In this document: positions 7,403-13,138 of the stretch, piece by piece | Layout: each line of letters opens with the position of its first letter | Numbering within the stretch: position 1 is the first letter of the stretch | From: a bacterium | GTDB taxonomy: Bacteria; Patescibacteria; Dojkabacteria; JAKAPS01; JAJZLI01 | Length of the DNA stretch: 13,138 nt | Reading direction: 5' to 3' | Assembly (NCBI GenBank): GCA_021805885.1 | Contig: JAJZDR010000062.1 | Span: forward strand, 1-13,138 | Notes under the pieces: generated by a model | Told to the model about the DNA's origin: nothing | Seen by the model: only the letters and a program-made list of their open reading frames with translations | The model's database searches: none | Translations under genes and position numbers: made by a program

Positions 7403-8133
7403 TGAAGATAAAACTCTCCATAATAATAGTAAATTGGAATACAAAAGATCTAGTCATAAATTTAGTAAAAAGTATAAAAAGTTTACCTTTTCTATATGAA
7501 ATAATTTTGATAGATAATAGTTTTGATTTTGAAATGAACAATTCTGGAATTTCTGGTATAGAGAATCCACATCTAAAACTAATCAGTAATAGTAAAAATC
7601 TATACTTTGCAAAAGCTTGTAATCAAGGAGTAATAAAGGCTCGAGGAGAATATATTATGCTCCTTGGTTCTGATACCAAAATTGTAGATAATACCATAGA
7701 GACACTTGTAGGATTTTTAGATGAAAACAAAGATTATCAGATAGTAGCTCCTCAGCTTATAAACAAAGATTTGAGTCTACAAAAATCATGCAGAAAATTT
7801 CCATCTTTTTATAATATATTATTTAATGATTACAAACTTAAAAATTGGGATCATAGAGATTCAAGAGAGATTGATCAACCACAAGCCACATGTATACTTA
7901 TAAGAGGAAATGTTATATCAAAATATGGGTTATTTGACGAAAGATTCCCTTTATATTTTAATGATGTAGATTTTTTTAAAAAAATGCGGAAAAATAATAT
8001 CAAGACATATTATCTTAGTACTGCAAAAGTTATGCATCTATATGGGGAGAGTACAAAAAAATTGGGACCAAAAAGAAAATTACTTCTCTATGAAGGTTAT
8101 ATAAAATATCTTCTAAAGTGGGGTATTTTTTAA
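7402..8133 (+). CDS. GT2 glycosyltransferase, rhamnosyltransferase (WbbL/RfbN)-like
   Basis: This is a 243-residue GT-A family 2 enzyme, probably acting on a surface polysaccharide or glycolipid at the cytoplasmic face. Motifs are SIIIVNWNT (6-14), ILIDNS (35-40), N.YFAKACNQG (66-76), GEYIMLLGSDT (82-92) where the metal-binding NPDT of most relatives reads GSDT, SCRKFPS (129-135), then QATCILIRG, FDERFPLYFNDVDFFKKMR and VMHLYGEST near the end. These C-terminal signatures mark the rhamnosyltransferase-like subfamily; the actual sugar cannot be read from sequence. Its ATG shares the last A of the upstream TAA, so translation is coupled to the DPM1-like gene. It ends three bases before the convergent small gene. 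Confidence 0.87.
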   Translation: MKIKLSIIIVNWNTKDLVINLVKSIKSLPFLYEIILIDNSFDFEMNNSGISGIENPHLKLISNSKNLYFAKACNQGVIKARGEYIMLLGSDTKIVDNTIETLVGFLDENKDYQIVAPQLINKDLSLQKSCRKFPSFYNILFNDYKLKNWDHRDSREIDQPQATCILIRGNVISKYGLFDERFPLYFNDVDFFKKMRKNNIKTYYLSTAKVMHLYGESTKKLGPKRKLLLYEGYIKYLLKWGIF

Positions 8134-8136
8134 GAA

Positions 8137-8241
8137 TTATTCTTTAGCCTTCAGAGCTCTAGCTTTTTTTTGCTCTCTTATTCTAATTCTTTGTTCCTTA
8201 GCTTTTCTTTTTAGTATTAGTCTTGCGGCTTTTCTTTTCAT
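8137..8241 (-). CDS. 34-residue very basic peptide, unknown
   Basis: This is a small open frame beginning MKRKAARLILKRK and ending ARALKAKE, with 16 Lys/Arg, 6 Ala and only 3 Glu. It should form one long, positively charged helix, suggesting binding to RNA, ribosomes or DNA. It does not match any small ribosomal protein (L34, L36, S21, Thx) that I can recall. Support for a real gene is the perfect TATAAT four bases before the ATG, the ATG itself, a clean TAA, and its neat fit between neighbours: it is convergent with the glycosyltransferase operon (three bases apart) and starts 61 bases after the small membrane-protein gene. The message would be leaderless. Evidence for coding is indirect, since Lys-rich frames arise easily in AT-rich DNA. 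Confidence 0.5.
   Translation of the reverse strand: MKRKAARLILKRKAKEQRIRIREQKKARALKAKE
8153..8171 (+). terminator. Weak candidate terminator after the glycosyltransferase operon
   Basis: On the plus strand AGAGC-TCTA-GCTTT forms a five-pair hairpin (one G-U) followed by more T residues, eight in all. The stem is short and lies within the 3' part of the convergent small gene. It is the only structure near the end of the plus-strand operon. Confidence 0.3.
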
Positions 8242-8245
8242 AATT

Positions 8246-8251
8246 ATTATA
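8246..8251 (-). promoter_or_regulatory. -10 hexamer of the small basic peptide gene
   Basis: A perfect TATAAT on the minus strand is separated from the ATG by only AATT. The predicted start falls at or beside the first base of the start codon, a leaderless arrangement like that of the glycosyltransferase operon. No clear -35 hexamer is visible. Confidence 0.45.
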
Positions 8252-8302
8252 CTTAACCTGCATATGTTACAGTAAAAATCTAAAAATTGCAAAAATTATA
8301 GT

Positions 8303-8482
8303 CTACAAACTAAATAAAATATGTATAAAGGATATTACACCTAAGATAAATATAAACAAAATAAATAGAGTAAATATAAAGCAAGAAAAACATCCTCCCA
8401 TTCCATAAGACGAATAGAATTTTCTTGGGTCCAGATCCTTTGATTTTGATATTGTATGAACTTTTATATCTTTATCTTGCAT
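8303..8482 (-). CDS. 59-residue single-pass membrane protein with CxxC motif, unknown
   Basis: The polar N-terminal half (MQDKDIKVHTISKSKDLDPR) is followed by YSSYGMGGCFSCF and one hydrophobic stretch of about 26 residues running almost to the C-terminus. It therefore looks like a small membrane protein with its tail in the cytoplasm. The two cysteines sit at the membrane edge and could bind metal, form a disulfide or carry a lipid. The ATG follows the TAA of the upstream paralogue after one base (TAATATG), so translation is almost certainly coupled and the gene is the last of the ATPase operon. I do not recognise a family. The coupled start and the clear hydrophobic profile make coding likely. 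A role as a membrane anchor for the upstream proteins is speculative. Confidence 0.68.
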   Translation of the reverse strand: MQDKDIKVHTISKSKDLDPRKFYSSYGMGGCFSCFIFTLFILFIFILGVISFIHILFSL

Positions 8483-8483
8483 A

Positions 8484-9467
8484 TTAAACCCTTTTATTAG
8501 ATCTTCTTTTAAGTTTTCCTCTCCCTCTAATAGGCATTAATTGTTCCTGAACAATTGTTTTATCAACTCTATCAATATGTGTAGCTAATGTATTATACGC
8601 TGTATTTGTCTGCAATGGGTACTTTTTACCCGTACTAAAATGATATCTAATATTATCCTTTACATTACCAAGTATCAATATTGGATTCTCCCTAAAATTT
8701 ACCCCAGTTAATACTTCTGCACTTTTAACTTGATGTAGAAAAATACCTGTTATAAAATCATCTGGATCTATATCTTTTCTCTCTCCAGAATAGTGAGAAA
8801 TAAGTATAGTACAAATATTAGCAAATAGCGTTCCCACTTTATTAGGTGGAGAATATTTACAATCTGTATATTTTAAATCATACTCTAATAGACCTTCCAA
8901 GTTCCTATCCATTCTTATCTCAACAATATTGTCATTTATAAACTGATCATTAACCCTTTGCATTTTTGTTAATTGGAATCTTAATCTTGGTGGAAATACT
9001 TTGTCATCTACCTCTGATTTTAAAGCTGTATGTACTTCTGTATCAAATCTACAAGTGAGAGGATCATCATCTGGCTTTATAACAACAAAATATCTAGCAC
9101 CTCTATAATCAGCATGGACAGTTTGATGAATCCCAATAGCCCTACTTTGTAGATACTGTTCAGGCGTATCACTAAAGTAAGCTTCAATAACAGTCCTCAA
9201 ATCTCTAAATGAAGACTGTAGTGTATATTTACTCAATTTTGACAATCTACCAATATGATACTTACCTGAGTCCAAAAGTCCTTGAATATGATCTACATAA
9301 GCACAAAATATATCCAAAGTATCAATACCTCCTTCTATCATACCCTCTAGGGCTAAAGCCTCTTCATACTCTAATGTCCCTTCCTCTAGACCTCTATAAT
9401 CAAAAAGCCTTAGAAAAGATTGATCTTGTTCTGTAGTCAATCCTTCTACATGATTATCCATCGTCAT
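8484..9467 (-). CDS. Unknown protein, paralogue B of a tandem pair in the ATPase operon
   Basis: This is a 327-residue soluble protein with no recognised family, signal peptide or membrane segment. It is clearly homologous to the gene upstream. Shared blocks include SFLR.F.Y..LEEGTL.Y.EAL near residue 17, GGIDT, EAYF.D.P..Y, PPR.R, EIRMD near the middle, a segment ILIS.Y.G....D..DF.TGIF, and a C-terminal block ENPI.IL...K.N.RYH.ST.K.YPLQ...AY. The N-terminal third is probably helical and the middle rich in strands. The tail is strongly basic (RGRGKLKRRSNKR), possibly for nucleic acid or membrane phosphate contact. It overlaps the upstream gene by 14 bases; a second ATG two codons later (9461) overlaps by 8 and is equally possible. 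It is followed after one base by the small membrane-protein gene. Confidence 0.88.
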   Translation of the reverse strand: MTMDNHVEGLTTEQDQSFLRLFDYRGLEEGTLEYEEALALEGMIEGGIDTLDIFCAYVDHIQGLLDSGKYHIGRLSKLSKYTLQSSFRDLRTVIEAYFSDTPEQYLQSRAIGIHQTVHADYRGARYFVVIKPDDDPLTCRFDTEVHTALKSEVDDKVFPPRLRFQLTKMQRVNDQFINDNIVEIRMDRNLEGLLEYDLKYTDCKYSPPNKVGTLFANICTILISHYSGERKDIDPDDFITGIFLHQVKSAEVLTGVNFRENPILILGNVKDNIRYHFSTGKKYPLQTNTAYNTLATHIDRVDKTIVQEQLMPIRGRGKLKRRSNKRV

Positions 9468-10482
9468 CCCATTGAGGCCTTCTTGATTTAAAATATTTAT
9501 CTCTATCTCTCTTTATTCTAGACCTTTCTTCTTCAATATGTAATCTTTTTTTCTCTGAAATAACTCTTGATTCAACATCTTTCATATGTCTGAATAATAT
9601 TCCATATGCAGAACCTGATTGTAGAGGATAACTCTTGCTGGTAGATATATGATATCTACTATTATTTTTTATATAATTTAATATTACAATTGGATTTTCA
9701 CTAAATTTAATCCCAGTCATTCCCTCAGCTCCTTTAATCTGAGTCTCAAATATGCCAGTTACAAAGTCGGAAACATCAATGTCTATATCACCATTATAAT
9801 AAGATATTAAGATATCTGATATATCTGAAAAAAATATTCCTACATGATTATCTCTAGAGTTTCCATAATCATATCCTAGATCATATACTAAAATATTATT
9901 ATCATTAGAATAATTTACGTCCATCCTAATCTCTGAAAAATCAATATTTCTAAAAATACGTCCATCCTTTTTTATTCTTTCCACCCTATATCTGAATCTT
10001 GGAGGAGTCATCTTATTAAACCAATCTTTCATAAACATACCATGCCCTTCTATTTCTACTCTATGCGTGAAAACTTCACTATCTTCATTTATGGTAGCAA
10101 AATATATAGAATCTCGATATGAACTACTAGCTGATTTAGAATCTTTATCTATCTTACTTCTAAAGTAATCAGATGGGGAATCCCCAAAATATGCCTCTAA
10201 AAGCAGACCAAGATCTCTATATGCAACTGACATTTCATCATATTTTCTTAATGTTTGTATACTTTTAACCCTTTTATATTTTGGATCTCTAGATAAAGCC
10301 TTAATACGAGCTCCATACTTTTGAAACTGTGCTATTGTATCTATTCCTCCTTGTATCATACTTTCTATATCCAAAGCTTCTTGATACTTTAATGTACCCT
10401 CCTCTAAATCCTGATAATTAAAAAACCTTAAAAAAGATTCTTCCCTAAAAGGTTCTACTTGTTGTGGAACTGCTTCTTGCAT
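9454..10482 (-). CDS. Unknown protein, paralogue A of a tandem pair in the ATPase operon
   Basis: This is a 342-residue soluble protein and the sister of the next gene. It shares the N-terminal LEEGTL.Y.EAL...MI.GGIDT block, the PPR.R and EIRMD blocks, and the C-terminal region from ILIS.Y.G to YPLQ..SAY. The C-terminal tail is charged: it begins EEERSRIKRDRDK and ends WDDDG, whereas the tail of the sister is purely basic. The start is taken at the ATG at 10482, because this places the SFLR block about 15 residues from the N-terminus, as in the sister. A TTG at 10515, two bases after the upstream TAA, would add 11 residues with no counterpart. An extended -10-like motif lies just before the ATG. 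I see no catalytic motif, and no function can be given beyond the operon context. Confidence 0.85.
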   Translation of the reverse strand: MQEAVPQQVEPFREESFLRFFNYQDLEEGTLKYQEALDIESMIQGGIDTIAQFQKYGARIKALSRDPKYKRVKSIQTLRKYDEMSVAYRDLGLLLEAYFGDSPSDYFRSKIDKDSKSASSSYRDSIYFATINEDSEVFTHRVEIEGHGMFMKDWFNKMTPPRFRYRVERIKKDGRIFRNIDFSEIRMDVNYSNDNNILVYDLGYDYGNSRDNHVGIFFSDISDILISYYNGDIDIDVSDFVTGIFETQIKGAEGMTGIKFSENPIVILNYIKNNSRYHISTSKSYPLQSGSAYGILFRHMKDVESRVISEKKRLHIEEERSRIKRDRDKYFKSRRPQWDDDG

Positions 10483-10493
10483 AATAAATTGGT

Positions 10494-10502
10494 ATTTTAG
10501 CA
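10494..10502 (-). promoter_or_regulatory. Possible internal promoter before paralogue A
   Basis: The minus strand reads TGCTAAAAT, an extended -10-like element ending 11 bases before the ATG at 10482. A separate TATAAT overlaps the end of the upstream gene at 10517-10522. Either could give the paralogue pair and small membrane protein extra expression. In DNA this AT-rich, such hexamers arise by chance, so the call is weak. Confidence 0.28.
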
Positions 10503-10517
10503 CAAATTTGGACAATA

Positions 10518-11267
10518 TTATAATACTATAGACGGATCTTTGTGAAAATCTTTAAAATTTATAAACTTAAAGAAATTTAGTTCCTCTTTATACTTTTTTG
10601 TATCCATAAAATATGACACTTTATCTTTCAAAAATTTCTCTCTATATAAGTCTGGAGTTAGAAATATAACAAATGGGTTTTTCTTAAAATACTTTAAGTA
10701 CTCATAGGAAAGATAGAAAGCAGAATAAGTATCTATCTTTTCAAATATACGAAAAGAACTCTCTGTAGCCATATCAAGTTCTAAAAATATATTATAGAGA
10801 CCAAGTATACAAAAACCATCTGGTTTTAAAGTATATGATCTATTATTATATTTAAATTTAAATATCAAATTCAAATCTGATACCCAATCTTCAAACTCCA
10901 GATTATTATCAATAGAATATTTTTTTAATCTAAGAAAAAAATTATTAGCTTCTACATTATGATTAAGATATAGTTTTATAATATCCTTATCAGCTTTTAT
11001 ATATCTATCCTTAGATCCATATTCTTTGGATCCTACAATCAAGTGACCTTTTTTTGTAGTATAAAAATACCTTACATTACTATTTACAAAGAATACTGGT
11101 TTAGTTATAAAATCCAAAAGGTTATCTTTATACAGTACAGACACTACACTTCTCACCTTTCTTAAATCAATCTTAAAATAATCGGCTATATTTTGTGATG
11201 ATAAAAATGGGTGACTATCTATAAAATCAAGTATTTTTCCAAGATCATTTTTATTTAAATTTTCCAT
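10518..11267 (-). CDS. Replication-Relaxation-family-like winged-helix protein
   Basis: This 249-residue protein resembles the Replication-Relaxation family (Replic_Relax, PF13814), which is found with plasmid and conjugative-element genes. Residues ~8-75 look like a winged helix: LGKILDFIDSHPFLSSQNIADYF, a recognition helix near RKVRSVVSVLYKDNLL, and a wing with FYTTKKG. The second half carries the family-like series HNVEANNFFLRL (103-114), LEFEDWVSD, LKPDGFCIL (147-155), FLELDMATESS (161-171) and FEKIDTYSAFY. PDG...ELD...EK recalls the acidic core of restriction-like nucleases, but the usual E-x-K is not there, so nuclease activity is not claimed. The start overlaps the ATPase gene by 17 bases and no Shine-Dalgarno site is seen. 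It probably binds DNA for the ATPase. Confidence 0.72.
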   Translation of the reverse strand: MENLNKNDLGKILDFIDSHPFLSSQNIADYFKIDLRKVRSVVSVLYKDNLLDFITKPVFFVNSNVRYFYTTKKGHLIVGSKEYGSKDRYIKADKDIIKLYLNHNVEANNFFLRLKKYSIDNNLEFEDWVSDLNLIFKFKYNNRSYTLKPDGFCILGLYNIFLELDMATESSFRIFEKIDTYSAFYLSYEYLKYFKKNPFVIFLTPDLYREKFLKDKVSYFMDTKKYKEELNFFKFINFKDFHKDPSIVL

Positions 11268-13138
11268 TAGACGATATTGTAAAAATATTATTATCCAAAA
11301 TTTTCACATACAGACAATATTTAGGTATATCTTCTATCTCAACATTAAAATATTTAGATAATCTAACTCTTGATTTTTCTCCTTGTTTAAACATATAAAA
11401 TATACCAGAATTCTCTATTATCGCATCTGCTATAGATTTTGGTATCTGCGTTAGATATTGATTAGATATATTAATTGAAACTTTAAATTTCCTACTTTCT
11501 GAAAAAAGAAACAGAAAACTATCTGATACAAAATTCTGGAACTCATCAATATATAAATATACCTCAGGTCCCCCATTTTTTATGATGATCTCATTCTGTA
11601 TTTGGGATACAAGCAATGATCCTAAAAATTTTGAATTCTCATCTCCTATGACACTTTTTTTAAGATCAAATAATATAACCTTTTCCTGTAACATTGATTT
11701 TTTAAAATTTAACTGTTCATGTGCCCCTGATAAAAACTCTCTAAGTATTCTATCCGATTTTATTCTCCCTATTTTATTTAAAATTGGCGCTATCTTCTCA
11801 TTCCTTGATCTTTGGTCCCAACTTTTATATATAGTATCGAAATAATATTTAACCTCTACATCCTCTATATTTTGTAACACTTGCAACCTAAAATGCTCAT
11901 CCGTCAAAAACTCCTCTATATCTGGTATAGAATAATTTACATTTACTCTATCACCAGATTTATTAGAATCGTTATACAAAATTAATGCATATAAAGATCT
12001 ACGTAGTATATCTTCACTTTGAGGTCCCCAGAAATCTTTATATAAATTATGAAACACAGAAACAATACTATCCACCAACAAAGAGATATCCATATTATTT
12101 AAATTCAAAAGAGGATTAAAAGAATATTTCAGATTTTTAAAATCAACTAAGTATAAGTCCCCTTTCTTATCATTTGGGTAAAACTTAAATATTCTATCAA
12201 CAAGATCGTGGGGATCTAATACTATAACAGAATGCCCATTATATATATCCTGCAGAATAAGATTCACAAGAAAAGTAGATTTTCCAACACCTGTCTTTCC
12301 AATAGTGTATGAATGATTCAATCTCATATCATCAGATATATATACCTCTCTATTCATGTTTCTAGATGCATCTTTAAAATATCCAAGCATAGACCCATGA
12401 GGTTTAAAGAAAATTTGGTCTGGCATTATTGAAACTTCTTCTTTATCTATATCTTTTTTATATCCTCCCTCTCTAATAAAATTCATCACATTACCGATAT
12501 CTTTATTTTGAATAATTAGATGCGGAATCCCTATCTTATATATTGCCCTTATTCTCTCAATTAAAATTTCATCATCTGACTCAATAGTGAGATATCCGAA
12601 AGATGACTTTTTGAACATAAGTGGGTTAATAACATTAAATCTTATTCTGAAATCTTTTTCTTCATATAGTACAGGTATAACTTTAGTAAAACTTTCCTTA
12701 CTTGTATCAACCAACATTCTGCTTTTTACCCTGAAATATTTTTTAAGTGGTCTATCTGCGATGGAACTGGTTTCATGGGAACTGGTTTCATGGGAATTGG
12801 TTCCAGGGGAATTGGTTCCAGGGGAACTAGTTCCAGGTAAGTTCAAATTTGGATAAAATGAATGTATCAAATCTAGAACAAATTGATGCTTTGATTTTGA
12901 AACTATGAGATTTCCAAAAACCTCTCCAGAGCTTCTTTCAAGCTGCATTGAGAAAGGCTCATACATAGACAAACGCTGAAAAAACTCTTCTGAACTTTCT
13001 TCTTTTACACTCCCAAACCTTATACTTTCTCCTCCAACTACACGAGAGCGGAAAAAAGATAGAACTAGAAAAGTAATTAATAGTATTAATGATATAAGGT
13101 ATAGGAGAAAGTATAGAGGATGAATTGAGTATGCTATA
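11251..13138 (-). CDS. Membrane-anchored VirD4/TraD-type DNA-transfer ATPase, 5' end cut by window edge
   Basis: The frame stays open to base 13138, so the TTG at 12972 is not the start: 55 more codons encode a hydrophobic helix of about 25 residues ending LVLSFFRSR, then a polar linker. Residue numbers below count from 12972. A small N-terminal domain is interrupted by a Pro/Gly/Ser/Thr/His repeat (46-70). Then come Walker A GKTGVGKST (225-233), VIVLDPHD (249-256), FWGPQSEDILRRSLYALI (314-331), a Walker-B-type VYLYIDEFQNF (471-481), the SESRKFKVSINISNQYL motif (491-507) and NSGIFYMFKQGE. This is the pattern of FtsK/HerA-superfamily coupling ATPases annotated as type IV secretion conjugative DNA-transfer proteins. 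It should form a hexamer at the inner membrane and pump or hand over DNA. It overlaps the next gene by 17 bases and leads the operon seen here. A HerA-type defence ATPase is the alternative. Confidence 0.88.
   Translation of the reverse strand, partial: IAYSIHPLYFLLYLISLILLITFLVLSFFRSRVVGGESIRFGSVKEESSEEFFQRLSMYEPFSMQLERSSGEVFGNLIVSKSKHQFVLDLIHSFYPNLNLPGTSSPGTNSPGTNSHETSSHETSSIADRPLKKYFRVKSRMLVDTSKESFTKVIPVLYEEKDFRIRFNVINPLMFKKSSFGYLTIESDDEILIERIRAIYKIGIPHLIIQNKDIGNVMNFIREGGYKKDIDKEEVSIMPDQIFFKPHGSMLGYFKDASRNMNREVYISDDMRLNHSYTIGKTGVGKSTFLVNLILQDIYNGHSVIVLDPHDLVDRIFKFYPNDKKGDLYLVDFKNLKYSFNPLLNLNNMDISLLVDSIVSVFHNLYKDFWGPQSEDILRRSLYALILYNDSNKSGDRVNVNYSIPDIEEFLTDEHFRLQVLQNIEDVEVKYYFDTIYKSWDQRSRNEKIAPILNKIGRIKSDRILREFLSGAHEQLNFKKSMLQEKVILFDLKKSVIGDENSKFLGSLLVSQIQNEIIIKNGGPEVYLYIDEFQNFVSDSFLFLFSESRKFKVSINISNQYLTQIPKSIADAIIENSGIFYMFKQGEKSRVRLSKYFNVEIEDIPKYCLYVKILDNNIFTISSNGKFK
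12763..12837 (-). repeat. Five 15-base tandem repeats inside the ATPase gene
   Basis: Five consecutive 15-base units are variants of GGAACTGGTTTCATG on the plus strand: two identical copies, two identical copies of GGAATTGGTTCCAGG, and one GGAACTAGTTCCAGG. On the coding strand each gives a five-residue unit (P/H)(G/E)T(S/N)S. The in-frame unit length keeps the gene open whatever the copy number. The block is visibly more GC-rich than its surroundings and forms a flexible linker between the N-terminal segment and the motor domain. Confidence 0.92.

Noticed and set aside
10483..10515. TTG at 10515 as the start of paralogue A
   Set aside because: The ATG at 10482 aligns the N-terminus with the sister protein; the extra 11 residues have no counterpart. 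Coupling to the upstream stop keeps it possible but less likely.
12763..12837. CRISPR-like array
   Set aside because: The repeats are contiguous 15-base units without spacers and lie in frame inside a coding gene.
12587..12856. Antisense open frame rich in ELVPG repeats
   Set aside because: It is the mirror of the 15-base tandem repeat inside the ATPase gene; the sense frame has clear ATPase homology and this frame has no start context.
8137..13138. Integrated element boundaries (att sites, integrase, terminal repeats)
   Set aside because: No tRNA gene, integrase, transposase or matching direct repeats were seen at either side; the upstream end lies outside the window.

Overview
The window is AT-rich, mostly minus-strand DNA with densely packed genes and the standard genetic code (glycine is written GGN, and the only TGA in use, at the murJ end, is a stop). 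The gene mix suggests a small-genome bacterium, most likely a Candidate Phyla Radiation (Patescibacteria) lineage: bifunctional glucose/mannose-phosphate isomerase, MurJ, a Kbl-type acyltransferase, dolichol-phosphate-mannose-synthase-like glycosyltransferase, membrane-anchored conjugation-type ATPase with a Replication-Relaxation protein, and few Shine-Dalgarno sequences. That assignment is an inference from content and style; no rRNA or marker alignment was possible.

Left part (1-5381, all minus strand): a housekeeping block. In transcription order it holds metK under a SAM-I riboswitch with an intrinsic terminator and a readable antiterminator; murJ with its own extended -10 promoter and overlapping pgi/pmi by ATGA; then groES and the N-terminal part of groEL, separated by a strong intercistronic hairpin and driven by a near-consensus promoter overlapped by an inverted repeat.

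Middle part (5382-8133): a PLP-dependent Kbl/BioF-family acyltransferase (minus) is divergent from a two-gene glycosyltransferase operon (plus; DPM1-like GT2 and rhamnosyltransferase-like GT2, TAATG overlap). The first GT appears to be read from a leaderless mRNA.

Right part (8137-13138, all minus): a 34-residue very basic peptide with its own promoter, and upstream of it an overlapping gene string of an accessory kind. It comprises a membrane-anchored VirD4/TraD-type ATPase (cut by the window edge), a winged-helix Replication-Relaxation-like protein, two tandem paralogues of a family I do not recognise, and a 59-residue single-pass membrane protein with a CxxC motif. All junctions are overlapping or within a few bases, so these five genes are probably made and used together. 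A DNA-transfer or DNA-processing complex is the simplest reading, but no relaxase, VirB4, pilin, integrase or attachment site is visible here. This cassette is the most promising candidate for an undescribed system.
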